Shown here piece by piece: positions 1 to 9,221 of a stretch of DNA of 58,635 nucleotides. Every line of letters begins with the position of its first letter. Positions within the stretch are counted from its first letter, which is position 1. A program made the translations under genes and the position numbers. The DNA is from Ensifer aridi (GTDB lineage Bacteria > Pseudomonadota > Alphaproteobacteria > Rhizobiales > Rhizobiaceae). Under the pieces are notes generated by a model. It did no database searches. It was not told the origin of the DNA and saw nothing but the letters and a program-made list of their open reading frames with translations. The DNA lies in the NCBI RefSeq assembly GCF_002078505.1, contig NZ_LUAV01000010.1, positions 1-58,635 on the forward strand, written 5' to 3'.

Positions 1-1
1 C

Positions 2-295
2 GGCGTCGTCACCCGCGGCGGGCGGGCTGCGGTCGCCTTCGATCGCCACGGCGCCTGCGTCGCCGTGCCACCCGCCCTTCCCTCACTTGCCGACGTCACC
101 GGCGCCGGGGACGCGCTGGCTTCAGGCTTCCTCGCCGCTCGGCTTGCTGGCTTCGATCTTGCCGGATGCCTGCGGCACGGCATTGCTGCGGCCATCATAA
201 CGCTCCGTTCGCCTTTCGCCGCGTCGGAAGAAATGTCGGCGGAGGCCATCGAACAGGCACTCGCCCTTGTGCCGGCACCGGAAATGCTGTCATGA
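2..295 (+). CDS. PfkB-family carbohydrate kinase, C-terminal fragment (probable pseudouridine kinase)
   Basis: The frame is open from the left edge of the window and ends at TGA, so only the last 97 residues are visible. They contain the PfkB/ribokinase ATP-binding signature DVTGAGDA (fragment residues 31-38), whose Asp is the catalytic base in this family. The gene lies 135 bp upstream of psuG on the same strand. PsuK-type kinases make pseudouridine 5'-phosphate for PsuG, so pseudouridine kinase is the most likely role. That assignment rests on context, because the substrate-binding half is outside the window. Another PfkB sugar kinase is possible. Confidence 0.8.
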   Translation, partial: GVVTRGGRAAVAFDRHGACVAVPPALPSLADVTGAGDALASGFLAARLAGFDLAGCLRHGIAAAIITLRSPFAASEEMSAEAIEQALALVPAPEMLS

Positions 296-430
296 GATTG
301 GCAGCCGAAAGCAAGGCGGGGCGAGAAGCAGCAGGGTTTCCGTCTTTGCCCGCTCCCGTCTTTTCAGAAGCAATCACGACGGCCTTGATCGAATCGAAGC
401 AAAAATCATCGTCACCCAAGGGAAAAGATC

Positions 431-1360
431 ATGACCAAACCCGCCTCGCCATCGCTGCCGATGGAATATTCCGATGAAGTCGCGGCCGCCAAGGCGCGCG
501 GTGCGCCGATCGTTGCGCTTGAATCGACGATCATCACCCACGGAATGCCCTACCCCGGCAATCTCAACATGGCCCGCAGCGTCGAGACGATCATTCGCGA
601 GCAGGGCGCGGTCCCCGCGACCATTGCGGTCATTCACGGTGTTCTGCATATCGGCCTCGATGAGGCGAAACTAGAGGCGCTGGCGAAGACGCAAGGCGCG
701 ATGAAGCTTTCGCGCGCCGATCTCGCCTACGCGATCGCCGAGCGCCGCACGGGCGCCACGACCGTCGCCGCGACGATGATCGCCGCCGCCCGCGCCGGCA
801 TCGACGTTTTCGCGACCGGCGGCATCGGCGGCGTCCATCGCGGGGCGGAAGAGAGCTTCGACATCTCGGCCGATCTCGATGAACTCGCCCGCACCGGCGT
901 CATCGTCGTCTGCGCTGGCGCCAAGGCCATTCTGGACATTCCGAAAACGCTCGAAGTGCTCGAAACCCGCGGCGTGCCGGTCGTGACCTATGACAGCGAA
1001 ATCTTCCCTGCCTTCTGGTCGCGCGATTCCGGCATCAAGAGCCCGCTGATGCTGAACAGCCCGGCGGCGATCGCCAATTTCCAGCGGATGCGCGATCTCC
1101 TCGGCATCGACGGCGGCATGCTCGTCGCCAACCCGGTTCCAGAGGAAAGCGAAATCCCGCGCGAGGAAATGGAAATCTACATTACCCGGGCGCTCGACAA
1201 TGCCGCAAGCGACGGCATTTCCGGCAAAGCGGTCACGCCCTATCTGCTCGACAACCTCTACCACATGACAGAGGGCCGCAGCCTTGAAACCAATATCGCC
1301 CTTGTCGAGAACAATGCGCGCCTCGCAGCCGAAATCGCAGTAGCGCTCGCGGCGAAATAA
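431..1360 (+). CDS. psuG: Pseudouridine-5'-phosphate glycosidase
   Basis: 309 residues, the normal length for PsuG. The enzyme reversibly splits pseudouridine 5'-phosphate into uracil and ribose 5-phosphate, in the cytoplasm. The N-terminal family motif is clear (VALESTIITHGMPYP), with the conserved catalytic-region Glu inside it. Other typical PsuG segments are FATGGIGGVHRG and VCAGAKAILDI, the latter carrying a lysine in the position expected for Schiff-base chemistry, and a late NPVPEE stretch. A purine-rich AAGGGAAAAG lies just before the ATG. With the kinase fragment upstream it forms a two-step pseudouridine degradation unit. Confidence 0.95.
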   Translation: MTKPASPSLPMEYSDEVAAAKARGAPIVALESTIITHGMPYPGNLNMARSVETIIREQGAVPATIAVIHGVLHIGLDEAKLEALAKTQGAMKLSRADLAYAIAERRTGATTVAATMIAAARAGIDVFATGGIGGVHRGAEESFDISADLDELARTGVIVVCAGAKAILDIPKTLEVLETRGVPVVTYDSEIFPAFWSRDSGIKSPLMLNSPAAIANFQRMRDLLGIDGGMLVANPVPEESEIPREEMEIYITRALDNAASDGISGKAVTPYLLDNLYHMTEGRSLETNIALVENNARLAAEIAVALAAK

Positions 1361-1374
1361 CGCTGCGATGCAAA

Positions 1375-1398
1375 GGTGGTCTCGGCACGTAGACCACC
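1375..1398 (+). terminator. Hairpin after psuG, possible terminator
   Basis: GGTGGTCT pairs perfectly with AGACCACC across an 8-base loop, starting 14 bp after the psuG stop. There is no T-run after it, so it may be a weak terminator or an mRNA 3'-end stabiliser. Confidence 0.4.
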
Positions 1399-1595
1399 AC
1401 TAACTGTAACCGAGCTGTGGAATTAAGGGATGTTGAATCGCTTGCAACACGCGTTGTGAGCGGTTCCTTGCCGAAAGCGCCTTCGTGAAGCATTCTCATT
1501 GCAGAATATCCATTTTCGTGACTTCGTAAGCGGCAAAAACCGTCGCCTTGTCGGACGTTCGCGACAACGGCTTTGAACTTCACGGGAGGAATTCG

Positions 1596-1997
1596 ATGCG
1601 TTTTATCAATCCTATCCCGTTCGTCCACGACATCAATCACTCTAAGGAATTTTACGAGAAGAGACTTGGGCTGAAAATATTAGAGGATTTCGGAAACTTC
1701 GTTCTTTTCGAGGCTGGCTTTGCGCTTCACGAAGGAACTTCACTTGAACAAACAATTTGGCGGAAAGCATTTATCAGGAAAGAACCCTATGGGCGAAGAA
1801 ATTTGCTGTTGTATTTTGAGCATGAAGATCTTGACGCGGCGTTCGAAAACATTGCGCCACACGTGCAGCTGATCCATCCTATTGAGCGGCAAGCATGGGG
1901 ACAGCGCGTATTCCGTTTTTATGATCCAGACAGACACGCAATAGAGATTGGAGAGCCACAAACCCTCAGGCCTCTTGGCAATTCGCATAAATCCTAA
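1596..1997 (+). CDS. VOC-fold (glyoxalase/bleomycin-resistance-like) protein
   Basis: 133 residues with the vicinal-oxygen-chelate pattern: N-terminal PIPFVHDINHSKEFYEK (beta strand plus helix), GFALHEG mid-protein and the closing FYDPDRHAIEIGE, whose Glu is a usual metal ligand position. Substrate unknown; such proteins act as lyases, dioxygenases or antibiotic-binding proteins. The ATG at 1596 is preceded by GGGAGGA at a good distance; the frame extends upstream without a ribosome site. Composition is unlike the neighbours: the two 60-base lines at 1681-1800 are about 47% and 42% GC by my count, and AT-ending codons are frequent. This suggests recent acquisition. No partner gene is evident. 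Confidence 0.8.
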   Translation: MRFINPIPFVHDINHSKEFYEKRLGLKILEDFGNFVLFEAGFALHEGTSLEQTIWRKAFIRKEPYGRRNLLLYFEHEDLDAAFENIAPHVQLIHPIERQAWGQRVFRFYDPDRHAIEIGEPQTLRPLGNSHKS

Positions 1998-2109
1998 GGT
2001 TTGCGACGCCCCTTAAGAGGAATTTCGGTCGAAGAACCAGCGCATAACTTCAACTTTTTGCCACCCACTTCTGCGACAGCAAGCATTCCACTGCAAAAGC
2101 AGAAGCTCG

Positions 2110-4725
2110 TTAGGAATCGAGCATCTCGCGGACCGCGACGGCCAGTTGCTTCAGCGAGAACGGCTTTGGCAGGAAGCCGAACTTGGCGTCGGCGGGCAGG
2201 TTGCGAGCAAAGGCGTCTTCCGCATAACCGGACACGAAGATGAATTTCAGATCCGGGTATTTCTTGCGCAATTCGCGGAGCAGCGTCGGACCGTCCATTT
2301 CCGGCATCACGACATCCGAGACGACGATATCGACGGCGCCGTCGAGCTCGTCCATGATCTCGAGCGCTTCGACGCCCGACCCCGCCTCGTAGACCGTATA
2401 GCCACGCGTCTCCAGCATTCGCTTGCCGCCGCGGCGAACCGCCTCCTCGTCCTCGACCAGGAGGACCACCGCGGAGCCGCCGGTGAGATCGGCCGGCTCC
2501 GGCCGAGGCGCTGCCGCCGCCGGTGGCTCGCTTGGCGCCGGCGGGATCGCGGCGGAGGTTTCGTTGTGTGCCGCTTCCTCACGTGTGTCGGCCGCTTCGA
2601 CATACCGCGGAAGCAGGATGCGGAAGGTCGTGCCTTTGCCGACTTCGGACTCCGGATAGATGTAACCGCCGGACTGCTTGACGATTCCGTAGACCATCGA
2701 AAGGCCGAGCCCTGTGCCCTTGCCGACCTCCTTCGTCGTGAAGAAGGGCTCGAAGATCTTGTCCATGATCTCCGGCGGAATCCCGGTACCCTCGTCCGCC
2801 ACCTCGACCATGACGTAGTCGTCCTCCGGCAGCTCGCGCCGTCCGATTGCCGGCACTTCGCTTGCCGGCAGATTCCGCGTCCGGAGCGTGATGGTTCCGC
2901 CGCCTGGCATGGCATCGCGAGCATTGACGGCGAGGTTTAAAAGAACCTGCTCGAACTGGCCGAGATCCGTCTTCACCGGCCAGAGATCGCGACCGTAGTC
3001 CACTTCGACCTTGACGTTCGTGCCGGTCATGCGGTCGACGAGCATCCTGAGGTCGCCGATGACGTCGGTGAGGTTGAGCACGGTTGGCCGCATGGTCTGC
3101 TTGCGCGAAAAGGCGAGCAATTGCCGCACGAGAACGGCTGCGCGGTTGGCGTTGCGCTTGATCTCCATCAGATCCGCGAACGTCGCGTCCGCCGGCCGGG
3201 CCGACAGCAGGAGATGATCGGCTGAAAGCAAGATCGCCGTCAGCACATTGTTGAAATCATGCGCGATGCCGCCGGCAAGGGTTCCGACCGCGTTCATCTT
3301 CTGTGTTTGCGCCATCTGGTTTTCGAGCGCCTTCTGCTCGGTGATTTCCAGCGCATAGATGATCGCCGCTTCCTCGGGAGCTTGGTCGCTCTGGTCGATC
3401 ACGGCGTTCACGTAGAAGCGGAAGTGACGCCCCTCATCCGTCGGATGCAGCGCGTCGATCGGGGCGATATCGCTCTGCCGGTCCTTGGCCGCGGCCAACG
3501 CCTCCTGCAGCCGGCCCTTCTCAGACGGGTGCACTACGGCCTCGATCAGGGCACCGCGCTCGACATCGTCCTGCGAAACGAGGCCGGCGAAAAGCTTCAG
3601 GAAGGGTGCGTTGGTCCTGAGAATCCGCCCGTTTCCGTCCACCGAGGCGATCGCCATAGGCGTGTTGTTGAAGAAGCGGGTGAAGCGCATGGCCGCATTC
3701 GAAGCCGACTGGTCGCCGTCGTCGCCTTCGCGCGACATCACGATCGTCCTGCTTTCTCCCGGCGCGCCGTCGCGCGTCGAGGAAACGCGATGGATCAGCC
3801 TGGCCGGGAGGCTCTGGCCGTTCATCTTGCGCAGATCGAGGTCCAGAACTTTTGTCTTCTTTAGGCCCGGTTCGGCCTGCACCGATTGCACGAGCGCCAG
3901 GCCCTCGCCCGCGACGAGGTCCGCGATGCTGATCGATCCCGGCTGGAACTTGGTGAGATCGATGCCCAGCCAATCGGCAAGTGTCGCGTTGATATAGAAG
4001 ATCTCGCCCTTGCGCCCCGCGGAGAAAAAGCCCGCCGGTGCATGGTCGAGATAGTCGATCGCGTTCTGCAGCTCCTTGAAGAAGCGCTCCTGATCGTCGC
4101 GCTCCGCGGTGATGTCGGCGATCTGCCAGAGATAGAGCGGATTGCTGTCTGCATCCTCGAGCGGCAGCACGCGCGCCTTCAGACGAAACCAATGGGCGCC
4201 CGCACCGGCTCCCTTGCCGTTGGCGAGCGGTTTCAGCAGCCGGAATTCCTCGTGTCCCTGCTTGCCCTCGTGCAGCCCGTTGGTCAGGCGATAGATCGCC
4301 TCCGTCGCTTCGCGGTTCCGCGACAGGATGGTTTCGAGAGATTGTATGCCGGCTGCGCTCTTCGCGCCCGTCAGAGCGCCGTAAGCGGCATTCGCATAGA
4401 TGATGCGGCCCTTGCGGTCGGTGACGATCGTCCCGTCTTCATGCGCGTCGAGGAAGGCACGGGCCAGTTCGTCAGGTCGTGACTGCGGCATCACCTCGAT
4501 GAAACCGATGACCGACGAAACGAGGAAGAATATGCCGACCATGGCCAGCACGCCGAGAATGCCGAGGACGATTTCGTTCTCGAGCTGATTCTTGAAGACG
4601 ACGAAAGCGGCGGCCGAAGCGGTGAGAACGATCGCCAGCAGGACGATCCTGAGGATCGTGCCCGGCCGCACGCCCCGGTCAACGACCGGCATCTGGTAGT
4701 CACCTGACTGCCGCAATTTCGTCAT
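2110..4725 (-). CDS. cckA: Cell-cycle hybrid histidine kinase CckA
   Basis: 871 residues. In alphaproteobacteria CckA sends phosphate through ChpT to CtrA and CpdR, and can reverse flow as a phosphatase. Visible parts in order: two membrane helices near residues 25-75; two or three PAS-like regions (roughly 80-460); a dimerisation/H-box GGIAHDFNN with His489; a HATPase with the N-box [13 protein letters not shown] and G-boxes DEGTGIPPE and [17 protein letters not shown]; an Ala/Pro-rich linker; and a C-terminal receiver with DEE, phospho-acceptor Asp804 ([12 protein letters not shown]) and the KPF lysine. I start at ATG 4725 (MTKLRQSG), preceded by GTGAGG; the frame runs 23 codons further upstream without better support. 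Divergent from the FliO-like gene. Confidence 0.95.
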   Translation of the reverse strand: MTKLRQSGDYQMPVVDRGVRPGTILRIVLLAIVLTASAAAFVVFKNQLENEIVLGILGVLAMVGIFFLVSSVIGFIEVMPQSRPDELARAFLDAHEDGTIVTDRKGRIIYANAAYGALTGAKSAAGIQSLETILSRNREATEAIYRLTNGLHEGKQGHEEFRLLKPLANGKGAGAGAHWFRLKARVLPLEDADSNPLYLWQIADITAERDDQERFFKELQNAIDYLDHAPAGFFSAGRKGEIFYINATLADWLGIDLTKFQPGSISIADLVAGEGLALVQSVQAEPGLKKTKVLDLDLRKMNGQSLPARLIHRVSSTRDGAPGESRTIVMSREGDDGDQSASNAAMRFTRFFNNTPMAIASVDGNGRILRTNAPFLKLFAGLVSQDDVERGALIEAVVHPSEKGRLQEALAAAKDRQSDIAPIDALHPTDEGRHFRFYVNAVIDQSDQAPEEAAIIYALEITEQKALENQMAQTQKMNAVGTLAGGIAHDFNNVLTAILLSADHLLLSARPADATFADLMEIKRNANRAAVLVRQLLAFSRKQTMRPTVLNLTDVIGDLRMLVDRMTGTNVKVEVDYGRDLWPVKTDLGQFEQVLLNLAVNARDAMPGGGTITLRTRNLPASEVPAIGRRELPEDDYVMVEVADEGTGIPPEIMDKIFEPFFTTKEVGKGTGLGLSMVYGIVKQSGGYIYPESEVGKGTTFRILLPRYVEAADTREEAAHNETSAAIPPAPSEPPAAAAPRPEPADLTGGSAVVLLVEDEEAVRRGGKRMLETRGYTVYEAGSGVEALEIMDELDGAVDIVVSDVVMPEMDGPTLLRELRKKYPDLKFIFVSGYAEDAFARNLPADAKFGFLPKPFSLKQLAVAVREMLDS

Positions 4726-5101
4726 CGGGGTCCTCACCTGCTGCCGGGTCGGCGCCCTACCGGCACGATCCCGCACGCTTGCAACGCCGCCCATCCCTGC
4801 AGACGCACAAGGGCCGCTCTAATACTTTGAATTGCTGCATAAGTTATCCCTAAAACGGTTCCGGTTTAAGGAAACTATGCAGTGACCGGCATCCGATGAC
4901 GTCGCCGCGAAATCGGTAGCCGCCTTCCCCGCGCTCCCGCCCATCGAACTGGAATCATCTTTAACAATCAGAGATAACAGCAAAAAGCGTCTCGGCGGAA
5001 GCGCCGCGGTCAATTCACAGGGAATGTCGGGCGGAAGCTTGTTCCGGCCCGAAAAAAGCCGTCAAATGCTGCCATCCGGGCGGCAGTAAGGAGTTCAGCC
5101 T
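4726..5101. other. Intergenic region between divergent cckA and FliO-like gene
   Basis: 376 bp carrying the promoters of both genes. AT-rich around 4820-4880 and 4960-4990. I looked for paired TTAA CtrA motifs and found none convincing. No RNA gene or credible small ORF was seen. Confidence 0.5.
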
Positions 5102-6076
5102 ATGATGGAAACGATCCTGGGGGACAACGGTAGCCGGTTCATCATCGCCGCCGGAGCAGTGGCCATTGGTCTCTTGTGCCTTGTGGCGGTGCTCTGGATC
5201 ATGCGGAACAGGCCATCCTCTCCCTTCGTCCGTGGCGGCAAGAACAGGCAGCCGCGCCTTGCCGTGCTCGATGCTGCAGCAGTGGACACACGCCGACGGC
5301 TCGTGCTCGTGCGCCGCGACGATGTCGAACACTTGATCATGATCGGCGGCCCGACCGACGTCGTCATCGAGAGCCGCATTGTTTCGGAGGAGGCAGCCCC
5401 GGCATCGGCCGGCGTCCGCGTCGCGGCGGAACAACGGCCTGCCGATACCCCCACCGCGGCAGCCCGACCGGAGGCAAAGCCCCAGCCCGTTTCCTCTACC
5501 GCCCCCGCCGAGCTTGCAGCCGTCGAACCGGTTCGGCAAATGACACGGCCCGTCGAGCCTGTAAAAGCTCCGGTGCGCGCTGAGCCGGCACCGCCGGTGC
5601 GCGTTGCGGCCGATCAGTCCGAGACGGCTAGCTCGCCGCCGCAACAGCCAGCGGTCTCCAGACCGGCGCCGCTACCGTCTGACGCCCCGCCTGTGGCCAC
5701 GGCCGTCGAGCCGGTGCGCCATGTTCTTACAGCCGCACGCGACCGAGTGCTTCCGTTGGTCCAGCCTGCAAGCGGAGACCGCTCAGTGCCACCTAACCCC
5801 GCTGAGCCCTTCAAGCCGGTACTGGCGCAGCCTGGGCCGACGCGGCCGGCCACACCGGATGCTGCCGAATTCGAGCGCATGCTCGATGCGGAAATCAGCG
5901 GAGATCTCCAACGCCTGACACCGACAGCCCCGCTGCGGCCGGAAAATCGTCCAGCGCAGGGCGGTCGCCAGGAGCCTATGCTCGGTGCCACACCGGAAGA
6001 CCTCCGCAAGGAACCGACGATCGAGGAGGAGATGAACCGGATGTTGGCTGACATCTCCGCGGGCCGCAAACCGTGA
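5102..6076 (+). CDS. FliO/MopB-like single-pass membrane protein with long Pro/Ala-rich tail
   Basis: 324 residues. One N-terminal membrane helix (about residues 13-33, FIIAAGAVAIGLLCLVAVLW) is followed by a small conserved domain, LAVLDAAAVDTRRRLVLVRRDDVEHLIMIGG (split over residues 53-83), which resembles the FliO cytoplasmic domain. The rest is low-complexity Pro/Ala/Val-rich and ends in an acidic helix (EEEMNRMLADISAG). No flagellar gene is nearby, so a flagellar export role is not supported by context. It sits beside cckA and dksA. The ATG at 5102 follows AAGGAG by 9 bp; a second ATG follows directly. Function unknown; envelope-associated. Confidence 0.8.
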   Translation: MMETILGDNGSRFIIAAGAVAIGLLCLVAVLWIMRNRPSSPFVRGGKNRQPRLAVLDAAAVDTRRRLVLVRRDDVEHLIMIGGPTDVVIESRIVSEEAAPASAGVRVAAEQRPADTPTAAARPEAKPQPVSSTAPAELAAVEPVRQMTRPVEPVKAPVRAEPAPPVRVAADQSETASSPPQQPAVSRPAPLPSDAPPVATAVEPVRHVLTAARDRVLPLVQPASGDRSVPPNPAEPFKPVLAQPGPTRPATPDAAEFERMLDAEISGDLQRLTPTAPLRPENRPAQGGRQEPMLGATPEDLRKEPTIEEEMNRMLADISAGRKP

Positions 6077-6133
6077 AGGGAGAGTGCGGCGGTCTCGTCC
6101 CCGCACGAGCGGCTACGATCTATACGGCAAAAC

Positions 6134-6166
6134 AAAAGAAAACGGCGCGGTTGAACCGCGCCGTTT
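6134..6166 (-). terminator. Bidirectional-looking terminator, strongest for dksA
   Basis: AAACGGCGCGG and CCGCGCCGTTT form a perfect 11-bp stem around a 5-base loop at 6140-6166. On the reverse strand the hairpin is followed by a T-rich run (complement of the A-rich 6129-6140), so it fits best as the dksA terminator. It may also stop reading from the convergent FliO-like gene. Confidence 0.85.
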
Positions 6167-6193
6167 GCTGTAGGTCAGGCAATCTTCCGCGAC

Positions 6194-6613
6194 TTACTCG
6201 TCGCGGTAAACCTTCTCGCGCCGCTCATGGCGTTCCTGAGCCTCGATCGAAAGGGTCGCGATTGGCCGGGCGTCCAGGCGCTTGAGGCCGATCGGTTCCC
6301 CGGTTTCCTCGCAGTACCCGTAGGTGCCTTCGTCGAGGCGCTGCAGTGCGGCATCGATCTTGGCGATCAGCTTGCGCTGGCGATCCCGAGCGCGCAACTC
6401 GATTGCCCGGTCTGTTTCGGAGGAAGCGCGGTCCGCAAGATCAGGATGATTGGCGCTCTCCTCTGCCAAGTGATCCAGTGTCTCGCGGGCTTCGCGAAGG
6501 ATATCGTTTTTCCAGGCATTCAACTTCGCACGAAAATATGCCCGATGGTTTGCATTCATGAATTCCTCGTCCTCGGAGAGGACATAGGTACTAAGATCGA
6601 TCTTCTCACTCAA
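6194..6613 (-). CDS. dksA: RNA polymerase-binding transcription factor DksA (cysteine-poor)
   Basis: 139 residues. DksA binds the RNA polymerase secondary channel and, with ppGpp, retunes rRNA and stress promoters. The coiled-coil tip DxxDxA is intact (Asp58, Asp61, Ala63). Of the four zinc cysteines of E. coli DksA only the first remains: the positions read Cys101, Thr104, Ser122, Ala125, so no zinc should bind. The start is TTG at 6613 (protein SEKIDLSTYV after the initiator), preceded by AGGAGA seven bases upstream. An in-frame ATG at 6634 adds MFFRRIA, has a poorer ribosome site and is not a typical DksA N-terminus. Ends at a strong hairpin. Confidence 0.93.
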   Translation of the reverse strand: MSEKIDLSTYVLSEDEEFMNANHRAYFRAKLNAWKNDILREARETLDHLAEESANHPDLADRASSETDRAIELRARDRQRKLIAKIDAALQRLDEGTYGYCEETGEPIGLKRLDARPIATLSIEAQERHERREKVYRDE

Positions 6614-7011
6614 CGCGATTCTCCTGAAGAACATCTCATTGCGGCGGTGTATAGACCTATGGAAGCTCTGATTCAAGCCTCGTAGACGGTGCTTACGCGG
6701 CAATTTAGCACTGCGCGGATTCCAGGCTAAACGGCTAATATTTCATCAAAATTACACACAAAGTCCTGGTCGGCGAGTTACCGCCGCAACTGCCGGCAGG
6801 AGCCGTCATTCAGCCGGTGCGCGAATTCGATCGCGGCCGGATTGCGACATTTGGTGTGCGCCGAGCGTCAGTTCAATAGCGCCAAAAACGCGGGACATGG
6901 CTTGATCTTTGCGTCGACCGGCGGGACAAGGGACCGAGCCGACGGGGGCGTTTGTGCTGCGGGCGCAGGCAGATGCCTCCATTCCCGGGAGTTTCAATAC
7001 CGGACAGGTAC
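6614..7011. other. Intergenic region upstream of dksA and the histidine phosphatase
   Basis: About 400 bp between divergent genes. The stretch 6710-6770 is AT-rich (complement TTTTGATGAAATATTAG) and probably holds the dksA promoter. No RNA gene or convincing ORF seen. Confidence 0.5.
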
Positions 7012-7548
7012 ATGCAAGATAGCGTCGTTCCAGCCTTCCGCCTCTTTCTCCTTCGTCATGCCCGTTCGGGCTGGGCCTTGCCGGGCCAGCGGGACTTTGA
7101 CCGCACGCTCGACGGCATCGGTTATGTGGAGGCGGAACTTACCGCGCAGACCATTGCCGATCACGGGCTGCGACCGGACCTGATCCTGTGTTCCACAGCA
7201 ACACGATGCCGCCAGACGGCAGAACCGCTCTATCGCACCCTCGGCGAGGACATCGACATCCGCTATCTCGACCCGCTCTATACAGGCCCCACGAGCGTCT
7301 ACACCGAGCTTGTCGAGGCGTATGCGGACCGGTCCTCGCTGATGATCGTCGGGCACAATCCGATGGTCGAGGAACTGTTCTGGCAAATTCTCGATGGGAC
7401 AACGGCTACAACGGCATTCGGCGATGGTTATCCGCCGGCCGGATTGGCGATCATCAACTTTTCGGCCCGCCCGACGGCCGGCTCCGTCTGGTCCGCCGCA
7501 CTTGCGCAGTTGCTGGTACCGACCCTCGAGGACGCCGAAGGGCAATGA
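7012..7548 (+). CDS. SixA-like histidine phosphatase
   Basis: 178 residues. The RHG-type motif LLRHARSG near the N-terminus supplies the catalytic His, and IVGHNPMVEEL near residue 112 supplies the second His, as in SixA-type phosphohistidine phosphatases. The core between them (CSTATRCRQTAEPL) fits the branch-2 histidine phosphatase layout. The substrate cannot be read from sequence; SixA enzymes remove phosphate from histidine-phosphotransfer domains or PTS proteins. The start is uncertain: ATG 7012 begins just before the fold, while ATG 6973 adds 13 residues. Neither has a strong ribosome site. Confidence 0.85.
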   Translation: MQDSVVPAFRLFLLRHARSGWALPGQRDFDRTLDGIGYVEAELTAQTIADHGLRPDLILCSTATRCRQTAEPLYRTLGEDIDIRYLDPLYTGPTSVYTELVEAYADRSSLMIVGHNPMVEELFWQILDGTTATTAFGDGYPPAGLAIINFSARPTAGSVWSAALAQLLVPTLEDAEGQ

Positions 7549-7724
7549 CCCGGTATTTCGTCCGGTTCGAATCCGGCCCGAGGAGCCATCCAAGTTCCCT
7601 CGAATCGTTGCACCCACGGAAACATTTCCTATATCGCCCCCGAGCAACGTCGATGCCTGTAACCCGGCGGGGATATCGGCCATAACGCTGTATCGCTGAA
7701 CGATTCCCGGAGGGACGAGAGAAC

Positions 7725-9221
7725 TTGGCGCCCATGCTGACCAGCCTCAAGGACGACACGTTGATCGCGCTGGACAATCTTGCAGACCGAGCGGCCGGGC
7801 TCGTCCATCCCACCGTCAGGCTCGGCGTCACCGGTCTTTCGCGCGCCGGCAAGACCGTGTTCATCTCCTCGCTGGTGCACAACTTGTTGAACGGCGGGCG
7901 GCTGCCGCTGTTCGAGCCTATCCGCTCCGGCCGCGTTTCGAAAATCCGGCTGGAACCGCAGCCCGACGACGCCGTGCCGCGCTTCCAATACGAGGATCAC
8001 ATCGCCGCTCTCGTCCGTGACCGGGCATGGCCGGATTCGACGCGCGCCATTTCGCAATTGCGCATCACGCTCGACTACGAAAGCGCGAGCGGCTGGAATC
8101 GACTGTTCTCTCCTGGACGGCTGTCAATCGACATCGTCGACTATCCCGGCGAGTGGCTGCTCGACCTGCCGCTGCTCGCCCAGGACTTCCGGCAGTTCAG
8201 CGAAGCGACGGTGCGGCGAGCGCACGAAGGCACGCGTGCAGCCCTATCGCGCGAGTGGCTGGACCTTGCCGCCTCCATCGGCGCCGAAACGGCCGAGGAC
8301 GAAGGTGCCGCGCGTCGGCTCGCCGAAAGCTTCACTGCCTATCTCAAGGCCTGCAAGGAAGACGACCGCTCGCTCTCGACTCTGCCGCCCGGCCGCTTTC
8401 TAATGCCAGGCGATCTCGAAGGTTCACCGGCGCTCACTTTCTCGCCGCTGCCCGACCTGCCGGCCGGACGGGCGCCCAAAGGCTCGCTTTGGGCGATGAT
8501 GGAGCGGCGATACGAAGCTTACAAGACGCATGTAGTGAAGCCGTTCTTCCGCGAGCATTTCGCCCGCCTCGACCGCCAGATCGTGCTGGTCGATGCGTTG
8601 CAGGCGATCAATCGCGGGCCGGAGGCGCTTAGGGATCTGGAGCAGGCGCTCGCCGACGTGCTTGCCTGCTTTCGTCCCGGCGTCAATTCCTGGATTTCCT
8701 CTCTCCTTACGCGGCGGATCGACCGGGTGCTGATTGCCGCGACGAAAGCAGATCACCTGCATCATGAGAGCCATGACCGCCTCGAGCGGATCGCCGCTCG
8801 CCTGGTCAGCCGTGCAGCCGAACGCATCGGAATGAGCGGAGCCGGCCTCGAAGTCATGGCGCTGGCGTCGGTCAGGGCGACGCGGGAGGCGACGGTAAAC
8901 CATGATGGGCACAGCCTGCCAGTCATCGTCGGAACGCCTATAGCCGGCGAGAAGATCAACGGCGAGATCTTCGATGGCGAAAAGAAAACCGCCATATTTC
9001 CCGGGGACTTACCGGAAAATCCCGATATTCTGTTTGAGGTTGCGGAGACCTCTCCCCGCCCCCGCGTCGCCACCGCGGCGGAGCCGTCAATGCCGGAGCT
9101 GAACTTCGTTCGCTTCCGGCCGCCGCATCTGGAGGAGACGCGCGGCGGGTTGAAACTCTCTGTACCGCATATCCGGCTCGACCGGGCCATGCAGTTCCTG
9201 CTCGGAGATCGCCTGGCATGA
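7725..9221 (+). CDS. YcjX-family GTPase/ATPase-like protein
   Basis: 498 residues of the YcjX (DUF463) family. A Walker A-type loop GLSRAGKT (about residues 36-43) opens the fold, and IDIVDYPGEWL fits a switch region. TKADHL resembles a G4 motif (T/NKxD). The family is stress-linked and its function is undefined. The TTG at 7725 follows CGGAGGG by about 10 bp; the ATG at 7734 is too far from it, so I prefer the TTG. The next gene overlaps by 4 bp (ATGA), so the two are co-translated, as in many proteobacteria. Confidence 0.88.
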   Translation: MAPMLTSLKDDTLIALDNLADRAAGLVHPTVRLGVTGLSRAGKTVFISSLVHNLLNGGRLPLFEPIRSGRVSKIRLEPQPDDAVPRFQYEDHIAALVRDRAWPDSTRAISQLRITLDYESASGWNRLFSPGRLSIDIVDYPGEWLLDLPLLAQDFRQFSEATVRRAHEGTRAALSREWLDLAASIGAETAEDEGAARRLAESFTAYLKACKEDDRSLSTLPPGRFLMPGDLEGSPALTFSPLPDLPAGRAPKGSLWAMMERRYEAYKTHVVKPFFREHFARLDRQIVLVDALQAINRGPEALRDLEQALADVLACFRPGVNSWISSLLTRRIDRVLIAATKADHLHHESHDRLERIAARLVSRAAERIGMSGAGLEVMALASVRATREATVNHDGHSLPVIVGTPIAGEKINGEIFDGEKKTAIFPGDLPENPDILFEVAETSPRPRVATAAEPSMPELNFVRFRPPHLEETRGGLKLSVPHIRLDRAMQFLLGDRLA

